A stretch of 35,364 bases of DNA from Acidithiobacillus ferriphilus (lineage in GTDB: Bacteria; Pseudomonadota; Gammaproteobacteria; Acidithiobacillales; Acidithiobacillaceae). The position numbers were made by a program, and so were the translations under genes. Positions within the stretch are counted from its first letter, which is position 1, and every line of letters begins with the position of its first letter. Of this stretch, positions 21,504 through 32,000 are shown piece after piece. Where the stretch lies: contig NZ_JAAZTY010000058.1 of assembly GCF_018854775.1 (NCBI RefSeq), forward strand, positions 1 through 35,364, written 5' to 3'. The notes under the pieces were generated by a model, which saw nothing but the letters and a program-made list of their open reading frames with translations, did not search any database and was not told the DNA's origin.

Positions 21504-22244
21504 TCAATATAACATGCGACCACCATCGACGACGAGATTGTGGCCGGTGACATAAGGGGCATCGAAGAGCAGATAGGCGACGGCGCCGGCAATATCCTGG
21601 GGACTGCCGACACGCTTCAGGGCGTTGCGCTCGATGAGTCCCTGCTGGTCGCCATCGGGCGGGTCTTTATCCTCGGCCCAGAGCACCACGCCGGGCGAGA
21701 CGCTGTTGACGCGGATCTCCGGCCCCAGTTCTTTGGCGAGGGCGCGGGTGAGAGCCAGCAGACCCGCCTTCGTGACACTGTAGGGCAGGTAGCCGCGCAG
21801 GGGAATTTCGGCGTGGATATCGCCTATGTTGACGACGGCGCCGCCGCTTTTCCGCAAATGGGGCGCGGCCGCCTGCGTCAGGAAAAGGGGCGCGCGCAGA
21901 TGCACGGCCTCCATCGCCGCCCAGTCGTCAGACGTGATTTCGCCGAAAGGGGCAGGGGAGTACAGCGAAGCGTTGTTGACGAGGCCGTCGAGATGGCCAA
22001 AATATTCAATAGTCGCATCTATCAAGCGAGCGGGGGTTTCCGCCTCGCTGAGATCGCCGGCGATCAGGAAGGCTTCGGTGCCATACTGCATGCGCAGCTC
22101 CTGCACCAGAGCTTCGGCCTCTGCTGCGGATCGCTTATAATGCAGGGCGAGCTGGCAGCCCTCCGCCGCGAGCTGGCGGGCAATGGCGGCGCCCACCCTG
22201 CGGGCGGCGCCAGTGATGAGAACGACTTTTCCGGTAGCTTTCAA
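21504..22244 (-). CDS. folM: SDR-family pteridine reductase, FolM-like
   Basis: 246 residues. The cofactor motif TGAARRVGAAIARQL has the TG-x3-R-x-G form of pteridine reductases (PTR1/FolM) rather than the classical TG-x3-G-x-G. NNAS is at about 91-94, and the catalytic YSVTK lies at about 156. The end HNLVVDGGRMLY is standard for SDRs. It probably reduces dihydropterin or dihydrofolate with NADPH, which fits the nearby folB. Its stop sits 6 bases before the ATG of the NifU-domain gene. Confidence 0.85.
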   Translation of the reverse strand: MKATGKVVLITGAARRVGAAIARQLAAEGCQLALHYKRSAAEAEALVQELRMQYGTEAFLIAGDLSEAETPARLIDATIEYFGHLDGLVNNASLYSPAPFGEITSDDWAAMEAVHLRAPLFLTQAAAPHLRKSGGAVVNIGDIHAEIPLRGYLPYSVTKAGLLALTRALAKELGPEIRVNSVSPGVVLWAEDKDPPDGDQQGLIERNALKRVGSPQDIAGAVAYLLFDAPYVTGHNLVVDGGRMLY

Positions 22245-22253
22245 GAGGTGTCC

Positions 22254-23381
22254 ATGCGCGTAGAGCGTCCCGATTTTTTAACCCATTCTCACGGGGGGCG
22301 CAAGACACATCTGCCCGTCCCGGACGCCGATGCGCTGGTCCACTCGGCGGCGTTGCTGACCCATATCCGGCGGGAAATCGATGCCGCAGGTGGGATGATC
22401 TCCTTCCGTCGTTATATGGAGCTCGCTCTCTACACGCCGGGGCTGGGCTACTACATGGCGGGGCAGACCCGCTTCGGTGCGGCGGGCGACTTCGTCACGG
22501 CACCGGAAATGGGACGGGTGCTGGCCGCCGTACTGGCCCGGACCCTGCAACCCGATCTGGGGCCGGACGGCATTCTGGAATTTGGCGGCGGGAGCGGCGC
22601 ACTGGCTGGCCAGATCCGGGAAATTTTGCCGGACACACCCTATACCCTGCTCGAACCCAGCCCCGATTTGCAGGCGCGGCAACACGCGGCCGTGCCCGGC
22701 ATTCAGCATCGGCAAACGCTGCCGGAACATTGGCGCGGCGTGCTGCTCGCCCACGAAGTGCTGGACGCCATGCCGGTGCAGGTGCTGGAGTTGGACGCCT
22801 TCGGACAATTGCACGAATGCGGTGTGCATTGGAATGGCGAGGCACTGGAGTGGGCGCTGTTGCCACCGCCAGTCCCTGCGCCGCTGGCGGCGCGCTTGGC
22901 ACCCTATGTAACGCATTGGCCCCGGCCCTATCGGACGGAGATCAATCTCACCGCCGAATCCTGGCTGCGCGAAGTCGCCACCCGTCTGGACTCCGGCGCC
23001 ATTCTTCTGATTGATTACGGGCACGAGGCCGCAGAGTTTTATCACCCACAGCGGCAGATGGGCAGCCTGCGCGCCTACTATCGCCATCACTGGCTGGACG
23101 ATCCCTTTTATCTGCCGGGCCTCTGCGACCTCACCGCCCACGTGGATTTTACCGCGCTGATGACCGCTGCGGTGGAGGCCGGGCTGGAAGTAGCCTTTTA
23201 TGGCCATCTCGCCCGCTTTCTGGTGGAACACGGGCTGGCCGAGGTATATGGCGCCCTCTGCGCGCAGGCGGGTGACGACGGCATATTCGCCCTGAATAAC
23301 GAGATTAAACGCCTCACCCTGCCGCAGGAAATGGGCGAGAGCTTCAAGGTATTGATTCTGATAAAGCGGGAGAACGTATGA
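22254..23381 (+). CDS. MidA/NDUFAF7-like SAM-dependent methyltransferase
   Basis: 375 residues (Methyltransf_28/COG1565). ISFRRYMELALYTPGLGYYM and FGAAGDFVTAPEMGRVLAAV are the highly conserved entry, ILEFGGGSGALAGQIREILP is the SAM-binding loop, LLAHEVLDAMPVQVLEL follows, and DSGAILLIDYGHEAAEFYHP comes later. The mitochondrial relative NDUFAF7 methylates an arginine of complex I; bacterial substrates are unclear. Its ATG is only 9 bp from the divergent folM ATG, so promoters must overlap the opposite genes unless a later start is used. It overlaps the next gene by 4 bp. Confidence 0.9.
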   Translation: MRVERPDFLTHSHGGRKTHLPVPDADALVHSAALLTHIRREIDAAGGMISFRRYMELALYTPGLGYYMAGQTRFGAAGDFVTAPEMGRVLAAVLARTLQPDLGPDGILEFGGGSGALAGQIREILPDTPYTLLEPSPDLQARQHAAVPGIQHRQTLPEHWRGVLLAHEVLDAMPVQVLELDAFGQLHECGVHWNGEALEWALLPPPVPAPLAARLAPYVTHWPRPYRTEINLTAESWLREVATRLDSGAILLIDYGHEAAEFYHPQRQMGSLRAYYRHHWLDDPFYLPGLCDLTAHVDFTALMTAAVEAGLEVAFYGHLARFLVEHGLAEVYGALCAQAGDDGIFALNNEIKRLTLPQEMGESFKVLILIKRENV

Positions 23382-23746
23382 CCATTCAGATTTACGGCAT
23401 TCGCCACTGCGACACCATGAAAAAAGCCTTCGCCTGGCTGGACAGCCATGGGCTGGAGTACCGCTTTCACGATTACAAAAAGGCCGGAGTGCCAATGGCG
23501 GAACTCCGCCATTGGCTGGAGCACTGGGACTGGGAAATTCTCATCAATCGCAAAGGAACTACCTGGCGACGCTTACCGGAGCATGAACGGGAGATCGTCG
23601 TGGATGCTGAATCCGCACTTAAACTGATGGAAACACACCCCAGCCTGATCCGTCGACCCATTTTGACCAACGGTGACCAGGGCCTGCTGGGTTTTGATGT
23701 GGCGGCGTGGGCGCAGGCATTTCCTATCCGCCGCGAGGCAGGATGA
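23378..23746 (+). CDS. Spx/ArsC-family reductase-like protein (YffB type)
   Basis: 122 residues with a thioredoxin-like fold of the ArsC/Spx family. The start IQIYGIRHCDTMKKAFAWLD carries the single conserved C10 in place of a CxxC pair. YRFHDYKKAGVPMAELRHWL and ILINRKGTTWRRL follow, and PSLIRRPILTNGDQGLLGFD holds the family R-R-P-I. This corresponds to E. coli YffB, whose role may be glutathione-dependent thiol reduction. It is translationally coupled to the methyltransferase (ATGA overlap). Confidence 0.9.
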   Translation: MTIQIYGIRHCDTMKKAFAWLDSHGLEYRFHDYKKAGVPMAELRHWLEHWDWEILINRKGTTWRRLPEHEREIVVDAESALKLMETHPSLIRRPILTNGDQGLLGFDVAAWAQAFPIRREAG

Positions 23747-23808
23747 TCGACCATCCTGGACAGACATGAGGTACGGACCTTAGCTGTCCGATTACCCGAT
23801 GGGTTTGT

Positions 23809-26800
23809 CTATCGTTCTTCTGCGGCTTTACTGCGCTGGAACGCATCCAGAATCGCCGCCTCAAATGCTTTTTCCGCCTGTTCAACAACGCGCCAGTCGC
23901 CATTTATGGGAGAAGAAAGCAATAGGACATTCATGGCCGCGATAGCCTGGTGATATTCTGCGTGAAGCCGATACAGAGGATCGTCGTCGGGAATTCCCAG
24001 GCGATGCATATCGACATGAATAGGACAGATTGTGGCATTCGCCAGCGTCGCACAGTCCACCAGGCGTGGATTGTAACAAATCGTTTTTTTCAACGCGTCA
24101 TGATTAACGAGCTGTGTGGCATAGAGCCCGAGCAGACTGGCGGGCTGCTGCTGCGGGTGTAAAGGGACCGGATCGAGAAATGCCTGCAACTGTGATAGTG
24201 GCATGGGCCTGGCGATCGCATAACCCTGGAGGAAATTGGCGCCCATGATCGTTACCGCATCCAGGATGTCATCCGTTTCCACGCCCTCCACCACCAGATC
24301 CACTCCCATTCCAACGGCGAGGGCCTGGATAGATTCCACAAAGTGGAGATCCTGGGGGTGCTGTTCCAGGGTTCGGATAAAACCCTGATCCAGTTTGATC
24401 TCATCGACGGGAAGGTCTTTCAGGCGCAAGAGGGAGGAATAGGCACTACCCACGTCATCCAGGGCCAGACGCACGCCAAGCGCCCGCAATTCCAGGAGAT
24501 GTTTCAAGGCGGCGGGCTGTTCCAAAAAATCGCTTCTTTCGAGAATCTCCAAGGTGATGCGTGACGGATCCGCCTTGCCTGAGGCAACCATTTCCCGCAG
24601 CCACAAGGTGCTGGATTCCGAGATGGAACTTGGATCTACATTCACGGATACCCACAAGGACCACCCTTGAGCCTCCAAGATGGGCAGGTCCGTCAAGGCC
24701 TGATCCAGAACCTTCTTGCTGAGCACAAACAAATCGGCCTCTTGTAATTGTGGCAGAAACTCAGCCGGTGACCAGACTTTTCCTTCTGCATCCCGCAAGC
24801 GAGACAGCGCCTCTACACCCGCCACCTTGCGAGTGCGGCTATCCAGGATCGGTTGATACCAGATCTCCAGAGCTCCGGTATCCAGTAGACGTTGCGCCAT
24901 TGTGCGCCGTATTTTTCGAGTTTCCTCGCCGAAAAGTACCCAGGAAAACTCCCGATTGGCCTTGTGGGCCTTACTCTCATATAGCGCCTGATCGGCCAGA
25001 CGCAGAAGGGCATCGGGATTGTCTCCCTCCGCAAAAGGATAAATGGCCACCCCCATGCTGAGGCCGATACTTACCATCTGCCCATCCTCCAGGGTGATGG
25101 GGGCACTGATCGAGCGTCCGATCGTGTCGAGGATGGCTTCCAGGGGATCCAGGTGATCTAAATTCTCTACCAGCACGACAAACTCATCGCCGCCTACACG
25201 CGCGATAAAATCGGTTTTACGCAGACTCTGAGGCAAGCGTTGGGCGACGATCCGCAGCACTTGATCTCCGGCGTCATGACCATAGGTGTCGTTCACCGGC
25301 TTAAAACTGTCCAGGTCCAGCATGCATAACGCCAGAAGACTCTCGTTCCGCGTTGCGTGGGCTATGGCGCGATCCATCTCCATATCCAGGGCGCGGCGGT
25401 TAGGCAGGCCCGTCAACAGGTCAGAAAGAGATTGTCTGGATAACTCACCCATGAGGTGATGACGTTCCGTAACCTCCATGGAGGTCCACACAATAACGGG
25501 ATGTTTCGGATCCGTCAGCAGTCGCTGACCAGAAACGTCCACATAAACAATCTGGCCATCTTTGCGTTTTATCGCGAGATCTTTCAGCGCCCCATAGCCC
25601 TCGGCGAGCACTTCCTGGGCGAGTGTGGCCATGCTTGCGCTGCTTTCATGATCCGGACAGCTCTTTCCCGCAAAAAGCTCCACCAGGTCCTCCACAGAAG
25701 AGGCGCCATAGATTTCCAGCATGCGGGCGTTTACCCGTTCGATAAGCAGATCCGGAAAACGCACGATGCTGATGCCCGCAGCAAGGTTATTCAGCAGCGC
25801 CTCATTGAAAGCCTGGGTAGCACGCTCCCGGTGGACTGCATCCAGATGGTCCAGCCCAAAGCTGATGTCTTTGGCCATCTCTTCCATAATCCCGCGAACA
25901 TCGGTCTCCACTGCCTTTGCGTCGCCTTTTGCATAGACGGTGCACACGGCCCAAAGGACTCCATTCCGACGGATCGGTAGCACAGAACTGCCGTGAAATC
26001 CAAAATGGGCGACACGCTCTCGCCAGAGAGCCTTCGCATTCTGGGAGAAATCGGCATCATAGATGGCCCTTTGCTGTCTCCAGACCATCCCGGTGATTCC
26101 TTGTCCTTCCGGAATATCCGCCCGGCTGGATATTTTTATATCGTTCAGATAACCGGTTTCTCCTGCCGCCGCCAGCACCTGAAAATCTCCTTGCGCATCA
26201 GGTCTGCCAATCCAGGCAAGGGCGCTGCTGGTATATTGCACGATGAGGTCGCAAACCTCCTGAAGTAGGGAGTCCTCATCGTCTGCGCGAGTGATGGCTT
26301 GATTTACCTCACCCAGCAGCACATTAAAATCCGTGAGTTTCCGCTGATGCTCCAGGCTCCGTTGCAAATCTGCCTCCAAGACCTTGCGCTTGGTAATATC
26401 TCGGGCAGAATCCAACAATACCCATTTTCCCTGTATCTGGATGGGCGAACCATTGATCTCCACATCGATAATGGTCCCATCCTTACAACGATGGCGAGTC
26501 TCAAAGCGCAAGGACTCCGCTGTGGAAAATTGCCGGGCGATTAACTCCTTCAGCTCACCGGCGCTTTTCTCGGCGTCCCACTGGGAAACGTGCATACCCA
26601 ACATTTCCGCACGGGAGTAGCCGAGCATGGTGCAGAACTGATAGTTAACCTCGATCAGAAAGCCGTTTTCGTCAAGAACGTGAATACCATCGCTGGCATT
26701 GTTCAATAAAGCTTCGTTTTTCTCCGACGATTCCTGAAGGGATTTTTCCAGCGAGATGAGTGCCTGGTGTTGCCGCCACTGCGTCAGGGCCAGACCGAGG

Positions 26801-28242
26801 GTGGCGGCCAACTGGCCGAGCAATCGCTGCAGGGATGGGGTGAAATGCCGGGGCAAGTCGCTCACTATCACCAGTACGGCGGATGGCTCCGTGTCTTCGT
26901 ACACGAAAACCGGATAGGCCATGACACTCCGAATACGGGACAGCGGCGCTTGCTGTTGTTGTACAACCGTCATCGCGGGAGACTGCTGAGGACGGGTGGG
27001 TCCCTGTGCGGTTTTTTCGCGGAAGGCCCGACTGGGGATCATGTCGCCATAAGGGAAGTGTGCCGCATCACGGGAGGGTGTCAGCGCTTCCATGGTCTGT
27101 CGAAGTTCCGGTGTGTCCGCGCTGGCGGCCACGACCCGCAACCACTCACTGTTCGCTTCGGGAACGACGACATAGGCGCCGATGGCTTCCGTCTGCTCCA
27201 CCACGACCGCCACCAGCCGCCGATACATAACCTCGGGATCGCCCTGGCGCAGCAAATCCTGCTGGGCCAGGATCGCTGCCATCTGGTATTGGCGAAAGCG
27301 CAGTATCCGGCGGAGGAGTTGTAGTAACAGCGCCACCCCGGCCAGAACGCACAAAGCGGTCAGCAGAATGGACAGTCGCGTCCGTTCCACCCGCCAGAAG
27401 GCACGATCCAGTGCCGCCGCCGTCCATTGCACCTGCAAAGCCCAGGGATAACCGGGGACAGGAACTACTACTTGACCAACGGGCCTGGGCAGAGGCGTAC
27501 CCGGTGCCGCCCAGTGGCCATCTTTCCAGATCGATATAACCTGCCCATGCGGTCGCATGAGGACGATAGATTGCAGGTATAGCGGTGTATGGATCACGCT
27601 CAGATGGGAGAGCATGAAGGAACAGCCAATGAACCCCAGCACATGGCCTTCGCTGTTCCGGATACGCTGCCGCATAGTCAGTACCCAGGCATGTGCCCGA
27701 TCGGCGTAGAAAGGCTTTCCCATGAAGCGATCTGGATATCCCGGTAGGGGCGTGAAGTCATTGTCCGCAGCAATGCGCCTCGTCGACTGCTGCACGCTCG
27801 ACCAGACGATTCGATTGCCGGACGGATCCCGAACATCGATGGCCATAATGGCCGGATGGGTCTGCTGAAAGGCGACAAAGGCGGAAAGAACCTTGGCACT
27901 CGGTAACAGATGGTCCGTGCCCTGGGCAAAAAAAGCATTTCTGAGGAATGCAAGGTCATAGAAACGTGCGTCGATGTTGGCGGCCACTATACCGGCGGTT
28001 TGCGTGGCGGTGACTTCCGCCCAATTATGAAAATCGGCCCGGATGGATTGCTTCAGATCAGCGGCACGCCACCAGGCAATACTCATGAACAAGAGTGCCA
28101 AAGCGATGAAAAAAGCCCTGGTTCCCCACAGAATTTCACGGTCACTGCGGGAAAACACTCCGACTTTCTTCTTGGCTTTGCCTCCCATGAAACGAGCCAA
28201 CAATAAACGCCGGGCAGATGATACATGGCGCAGAGGGGGCAT
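23809..28242 (-). CDS. Large membrane sensor with GAF, PAS, GGDEF and EAL domains
   Basis: 1477 residues. Order: cytoplasmic basic start, TM1 about 42-60, a periplasmic sensor of about 220 residues (Cache-like), TM2 about 287-312, GAF (about 335-475), PAS (about 505-625, NNASDGIHVLDENGFLIEVN), a second GAF (about 640-790), a second PAS (about 800-925), GGDEF and EAL. The GGDEF signature near residue 1016 is intact and has the inhibitory RxxD (RKTD) five residues upstream. The EAL part keeps EAL (about 1144), VSVNVD, EILERSD, DDVGSAYSSLLRLKDLPVDE with IKLDQ after it, and VVEGVE, so both c-di-GMP synthesis and breakdown look possible. A 100-residue C-terminal helical domain after EAL is unusual. 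An alternative start is Met19 (28188). Confidence 0.94.
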   Translation of the reverse strand: MPPLRHVSSARRLLLARFMGGKAKKKVGVFSRSDREILWGTRAFFIALALLFMSIAWWRAADLKQSIRADFHNWAEVTATQTAGIVAANIDARFYDLAFLRNAFFAQGTDHLLPSAKVLSAFVAFQQTHPAIMAIDVRDPSGNRIVWSSVQQSTRRIAADNDFTPLPGYPDRFMGKPFYADRAHAWVLTMRQRIRNSEGHVLGFIGCSFMLSHLSVIHTPLYLQSIVLMRPHGQVISIWKDGHWAAPGTPLPRPVGQVVVPVPGYPWALQVQWTAAALDRAFWRVERTRLSILLTALCVLAGVALLLQLLRRILRFRQYQMAAILAQQDLLRQGDPEVMYRRLVAVVVEQTEAIGAYVVVPEANSEWLRVVAASADTPELRQTMEALTPSRDAAHFPYGDMIPSRAFREKTAQGPTRPQQSPAMTVVQQQQAPLSRIRSVMAYPVFVYEDTEPSAVLVIVSDLPRHFTPSLQRLLGQLAATLGLALTQWRQHQALISLEKSLQESSEKNEALLNNASDGIHVLDENGFLIEVNYQFCTMLGYSRAEMLGMHVSQWDAEKSAGELKELIARQFSTAESLRFETRHRCKDGTIIDVEINGSPIQIQGKWVLLDSARDITKRKVLEADLQRSLEHQRKLTDFNVLLGEVNQAITRADDEDSLLQEVCDLIVQYTSSALAWIGRPDAQGDFQVLAAAGETGYLNDIKISSRADIPEGQGITGMVWRQQRAIYDADFSQNAKALWRERVAHFGFHGSSVLPIRRNGVLWAVCTVYAKGDAKAVETDVRGIMEEMAKDISFGLDHLDAVHRERATQAFNEALLNNLAAGISIVRFPDLLIERVNARMLEIYGASSVEDLVELFAGKSCPDHESSASMATLAQEVLAEGYGALKDLAIKRKDGQIVYVDVSGQRLLTDPKHPVIVWTSMEVTERHHLMGELSRQSLSDLLTGLPNRRALDMEMDRAIAHATRNESLLALCMLDLDSFKPVNDTYGHDAGDQVLRIVAQRLPQSLRKTDFIARVGGDEFVVLVENLDHLDPLEAILDTIGRSISAPITLEDGQMVSIGLSMGVAIYPFAEGDNPDALLRLADQALYESKAHKANREFSWVLFGEETRKIRRTMAQRLLDTGALEIWYQPILDSRTRKVAGVEALSRLRDAEGKVWSPAEFLPQLQEADLFVLSKKVLDQALTDLPILEAQGWSLWVSVNVDPSSISESSTLWLREMVASGKADPSRITLEILERSDFLEQPAALKHLLELRALGVRLALDDVGSAYSSLLRLKDLPVDEIKLDQGFIRTLEQHPQDLHFVESIQALAVGMGVDLVVEGVETDDILDAVTIMGANFLQGYAIARPMPLSQLQAFLDPVPLHPQQQPASLLGLYATQLVNHDALKKTICYNPRLVDCATLANATICPIHVDMHRLGIPDDDPLYRLHAEYHQAIAAMNVLLLSSPINGDWRVVEQAEKAFEAAILDAFQRSKAAEER

Positions 28243-28436
28243 CTTGGCGGGATCTCCAGTCTTTTAGCAAGTATATCAGATCGGCACCGTCATCATCAGC
28301 CTTATACATTTGTCGTATTGGGGGATTACCGGCTAGAAACATTAGGCGAACGGGTTGCCGCACGCGGCGACCAAGAATGAGTTATACTGGACGACGCTTG
28401 GTGGACCTTCGCACACCGCTACACAGGAGCATGATC

Positions 28437-28766
28437 ATGAACCGTTGGGTGGCAACCATGACCGGTATACTGCTTATCGGTAGCTTCGCTGCCGGGGCCC
28501 AGGCAAGTACGGACAGGGCATCAGCCCCTTATCCGCTCACGCATAACAGGACCATCGCCCAGATGCGCCAGCATCTCCAGCATGAAGAGATCGCGCAGCA
28601 CCAGTTGGAAGAAAGGATTATCACCCTGAAGGCCCACCATGACCGGGCAGGCGTTATTCGCGCCGAGCAACAACTGAAATCCAGGACGGCCAATATTGCA
28701 GAGCTCAGAGCAGAACTGCATGATGCCATGACCAATGGTGAAGGATACCAGAGCAAGACACATTAA
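28437..28766 (+). CDS. Small exported helical protein of unknown function
   Basis: 109 residues from ATG 28437, chosen over ATG 28431 because AGGAG lies 7 bases upstream. A signal peptide (NRWVATMTGILLIGSFAAGA, cleavage after QAS or nearby) is followed by charged helix (IAQMRQHLQHEEIAQHQLEE, then HHDRAGVIRAEQQLKSRTAN), which looks like a periplasmic coiled coil. I do not recognise a family. The next small gene starts 36 bp after its stop and may be co-transcribed. Confidence 0.7.
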   Translation: MNRWVATMTGILLIGSFAAGAQASTDRASAPYPLTHNRTIAQMRQHLQHEEIAQHQLEERIITLKAHHDRAGVIRAEQQLKSRTANIAELRAELHDAMTNGEGYQSKTH

Positions 28767-28802
28767 AGCCCGGCGATAACATCACTCCAGAAGGAAACCA
28801 TC

Positions 28803-28931
28803 ATGAGCAAAACACAGCAGAGCAATAAAGAAACCAAGAAGCAGCCGGCGATGTCACCCAAAGAGAAGAAACAGGCCAAACAGGCCAAGAAGAATTCCAG
28901 CGGTGGTGGTGTCACCATCGTTCCCCGCTGA
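28803..28931 (+). CDS. Very small lysine-rich protein
   Basis: 42 residues starting at ATG 28803 with AAGGAAA 6 bases upstream. It is strongly basic and polar in the first 30 residues (MSKTQQSNKETKKQ, then SPKEKKQAKQAKKNSSGGG) and ends VTIVPR. Codons and the ribosome-binding site suggest a real gene despite its size. It has no membrane segment and looks disordered. The function is unknown; RNA or DNA binding is a guess from charge. Confidence 0.6.
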   Translation: MSKTQQSNKETKKQPAMSPKEKKQAKQAKKNSSGGGVTIVPR

Positions 28932-29025
28932 GATCATCGGCGCCAAGTCAAAAAGTGTGGAGGAGTCCCGTAACAGAAACAGCTTGCGGTACGCAGAAGT
29001 AAGGAAGAATACGTGATGCTCTAAT

Positions 29026-32000
29026 GTGTCGTCAGGTTATTCCGAGGAGAGCGTCATAGCTACAAAAAAGTTAGAGTTTTCGTCCTGCGTAAAAAATACC
29101 CTGAACAACGCATCGGATACGAACTTGTTACGCTCGGAGTTGTTCAACGTTGAACAACTGAAACAACATGCGGTAACGTTGGCTGGTCAGCATGCTATCG
29201 ATCCATACCCCGGGCCAGATCGCCTGCTACCACGTCTGGCCGACAACGCCGCTGTTTTGCGTGCGGCCTATGACGTGGTCACCGCAGGAACCGCGCAGGC
29301 TGAGCAGCGGACCCTGGCTGGCGAGATTTGGTTGCTCGATAATTTCTACCTCATCGAGCAACAAATCATTCTGGCACGAAGACATTTGCCTAGCGGCTAT
29401 GGCAAGCAACTGCCACGCCTGCAATCCGGCAGCTTAGCGGGATTCCCCCGTATCTACGACCTCGCCTCTGAATTGATTGCGCATCAGGATGCCCGTGTCG
29501 ACAGTGATAATGTCAGCGCCTATATTCAGGCCTATCAAAGCGTTACGGCATTAACGCTGGGCGAATTATGGGCCTTCCCCATCATGCTGCAATTGGCGTT
29601 GTTGGAAAACCTACGCCGCGCTGGTCTGCTCGTTGCCTGCCGGCGAGAGGAACGCAACGCCGCCATGAACTGGGCGGATCGCATGCTCGCCACCGCAGAA
29701 AAAAAGCCGAAACTGCTGATCCAGCTACTTGCTGAATTCGCGCATGCGGATATGCCCTTGACGGCACCGTTTGTAGAGGAGTTTTACGCCAGATTGCAGG
29801 CCTACGGTCCCGCTATGGCGTTCGTGCAAACCTGGGTCGAACATAAATTGCTCGAACAGGGCATAACCGCGACGCAGTTGTCCGAAGTGTCCGCCAGAAG
29901 ATCCGCTGCCAACCAGATATCCATGGCAAACAGTATTGGAAGCCTACGCTTCCTCACCGCTGTGGACTGGCGGGATCATGTCGAAGCATACAGCGTTGTC
30001 GAACAAAGCCTGCGCCAAGACCCTATGGGAATATACGCCGGACAAAATTTCGCAACACGCGATCGTTATCGCCACGCTATTGAAGATATTGCGCGCAGCA
30101 GCCGGCGCGATGAGCTGGCCGTGGCGGAAGAGGCAATTGCACTTGCCCAGGCGGTAGCGCAGCAAACAGGCAGCGGCGATCGCTCTGCGCATGTCGGCTA
30201 TTATCTGCTGGATCGGGGTCGGCAACACCTTGAGCGGGCGATGGGCTGTCACTTCGAATGGCGCTCAGCGGCCCGACAGATGGGCGACCATCTCCGTCTT
30301 TCCCTGTATATCAGCGCCATACTATTATTGACGGCACTGATCAGTTTAATTTTGTGCTTCCCCCTTGCCGGTCTCAGCTCTGCAGACTGGCGTTTCTGGT
30401 GGCTAGGCATAGTCGGGGTTGTGAGCATTTCAGCTTTGGCGGTTTCTCTGGTAAATCGCCTGATTACCCTCTTTATGGCGCCCGGCACCCTGCCGCAGAT
30501 GGATTTTTCGCAGGGTGTTCCTGATGCGCACCGCTGCATGGTCGTTATCCCGACGCTGCTGAGTACGCCCCAAGAAATTGACGCGTTGCTGGAGGCCCAG
30601 GAAATCCGCTACCTCGGAAACCGCGATCCCAATATTTACTTCGCGTTACTGACGGATTTTCGGGATGCGGCAGAGCAGACCTGTCCGGAAGACGCTGCAT
30701 TGATCGACTATGCACGTGTCGCTATTCAGACCCTCAACACCCGCTATGCCGATGATCGACCTTGCCTATTTTATTGGTTTCATCGGCCGCGGGTATGGAA
30801 CCCATTTGAACGGGTGTGGATGGGCTACGAACGCAAACGCGGCAAACTGGAACAATTTAATGCGCTGCTGAGAGGGTCGGCGGAGACAGCGACATTCTCA
30901 GAGCAGGTCGGCGACCTGTCCATCCTCGGCAGCATCCGTTATGTCATCACCCTCGATACCGACACGCAATTGCCCCGTGACACGGCGCGGGCACTGATCG
31001 GTGATATGGCGCATCCGCTTAACCAGGCCGTATATGACGCCGACAAGGGCCGTATCGTCGATGGCTATGCGATCATTCAGCCCCGCGTGGCGATCGACCT
31101 GACCAGTGCCGGTCAATCACCATTCACCAAACTCATGGCCGGGGATTCCGGTATCGACCCCTATACGCGCGAGGTGTCCGATGTCTATCAGGACGTTTTC
31201 AGCGAAGGCTCCTTCATCGGCAAGGGCATTTACAATGTAGATGCCTTCCGTCAGGCGGTTGATGGCCGTTTTCCAGAAAACCTCATCCTCAGTCATGATT
31301 TACTGGAAGGCGGGTATGCCCGTGCGGCACTGGCGACCAACGTCGTCCTGATCGAAGAATTGCCGGGAAGTTACACCGCAGAGGCCTCCCGTCGACATCG
31401 CTGGATTCGGGGTGACTGGCAGATTGCCGGCTGGCTGTTGCCGTCGGTGCCTGGTGCCCCAACGGCCGACGGTATGCAGGCACCGCGTCCGGCCAATCCG
31501 CTATCGAGTTTGTCGATGTGGAAAATCTTTGACAATCTCCGTCGCAGCCTGGTGTCGTCCGCGCTATTGTTACTGCTGGCGGGGGGATGGCTCCTGGACC
31601 CGGCCTTCTCCTGGTTATGGACCACACTGGTAACCGCTATCATCCTCGTGCCGGTCCTGCTTTCGCCGCTCATCGACCTCTTCCGCAAGCCTCAAGACCT
31701 CGACTTGGCGGCACATCTCGCCCTGACCAGAGCTTCGGCAATTCGCCCACTGCTCTCCGCACTACTGACTGTCGCACTGCTGCCCTATGAGGCCGTGATG
31801 AGCCTGGATGCCATTCTGCGCTCGGGCACGCGAATGCTCTTCACCCGTCGGGGATTGTTGCTTTGGCAACTGCCTTCCTACCTCCGCCGTAACGCCTGTC
31901 AGACCCCCGGCGATTTTTTCATGGAGATATGGAGTGCACCACTGCTCGCCATCCTTATCGGGATAGCCTTGGTGGTTGCCGCCAATCTGGGGCTCAGTTC

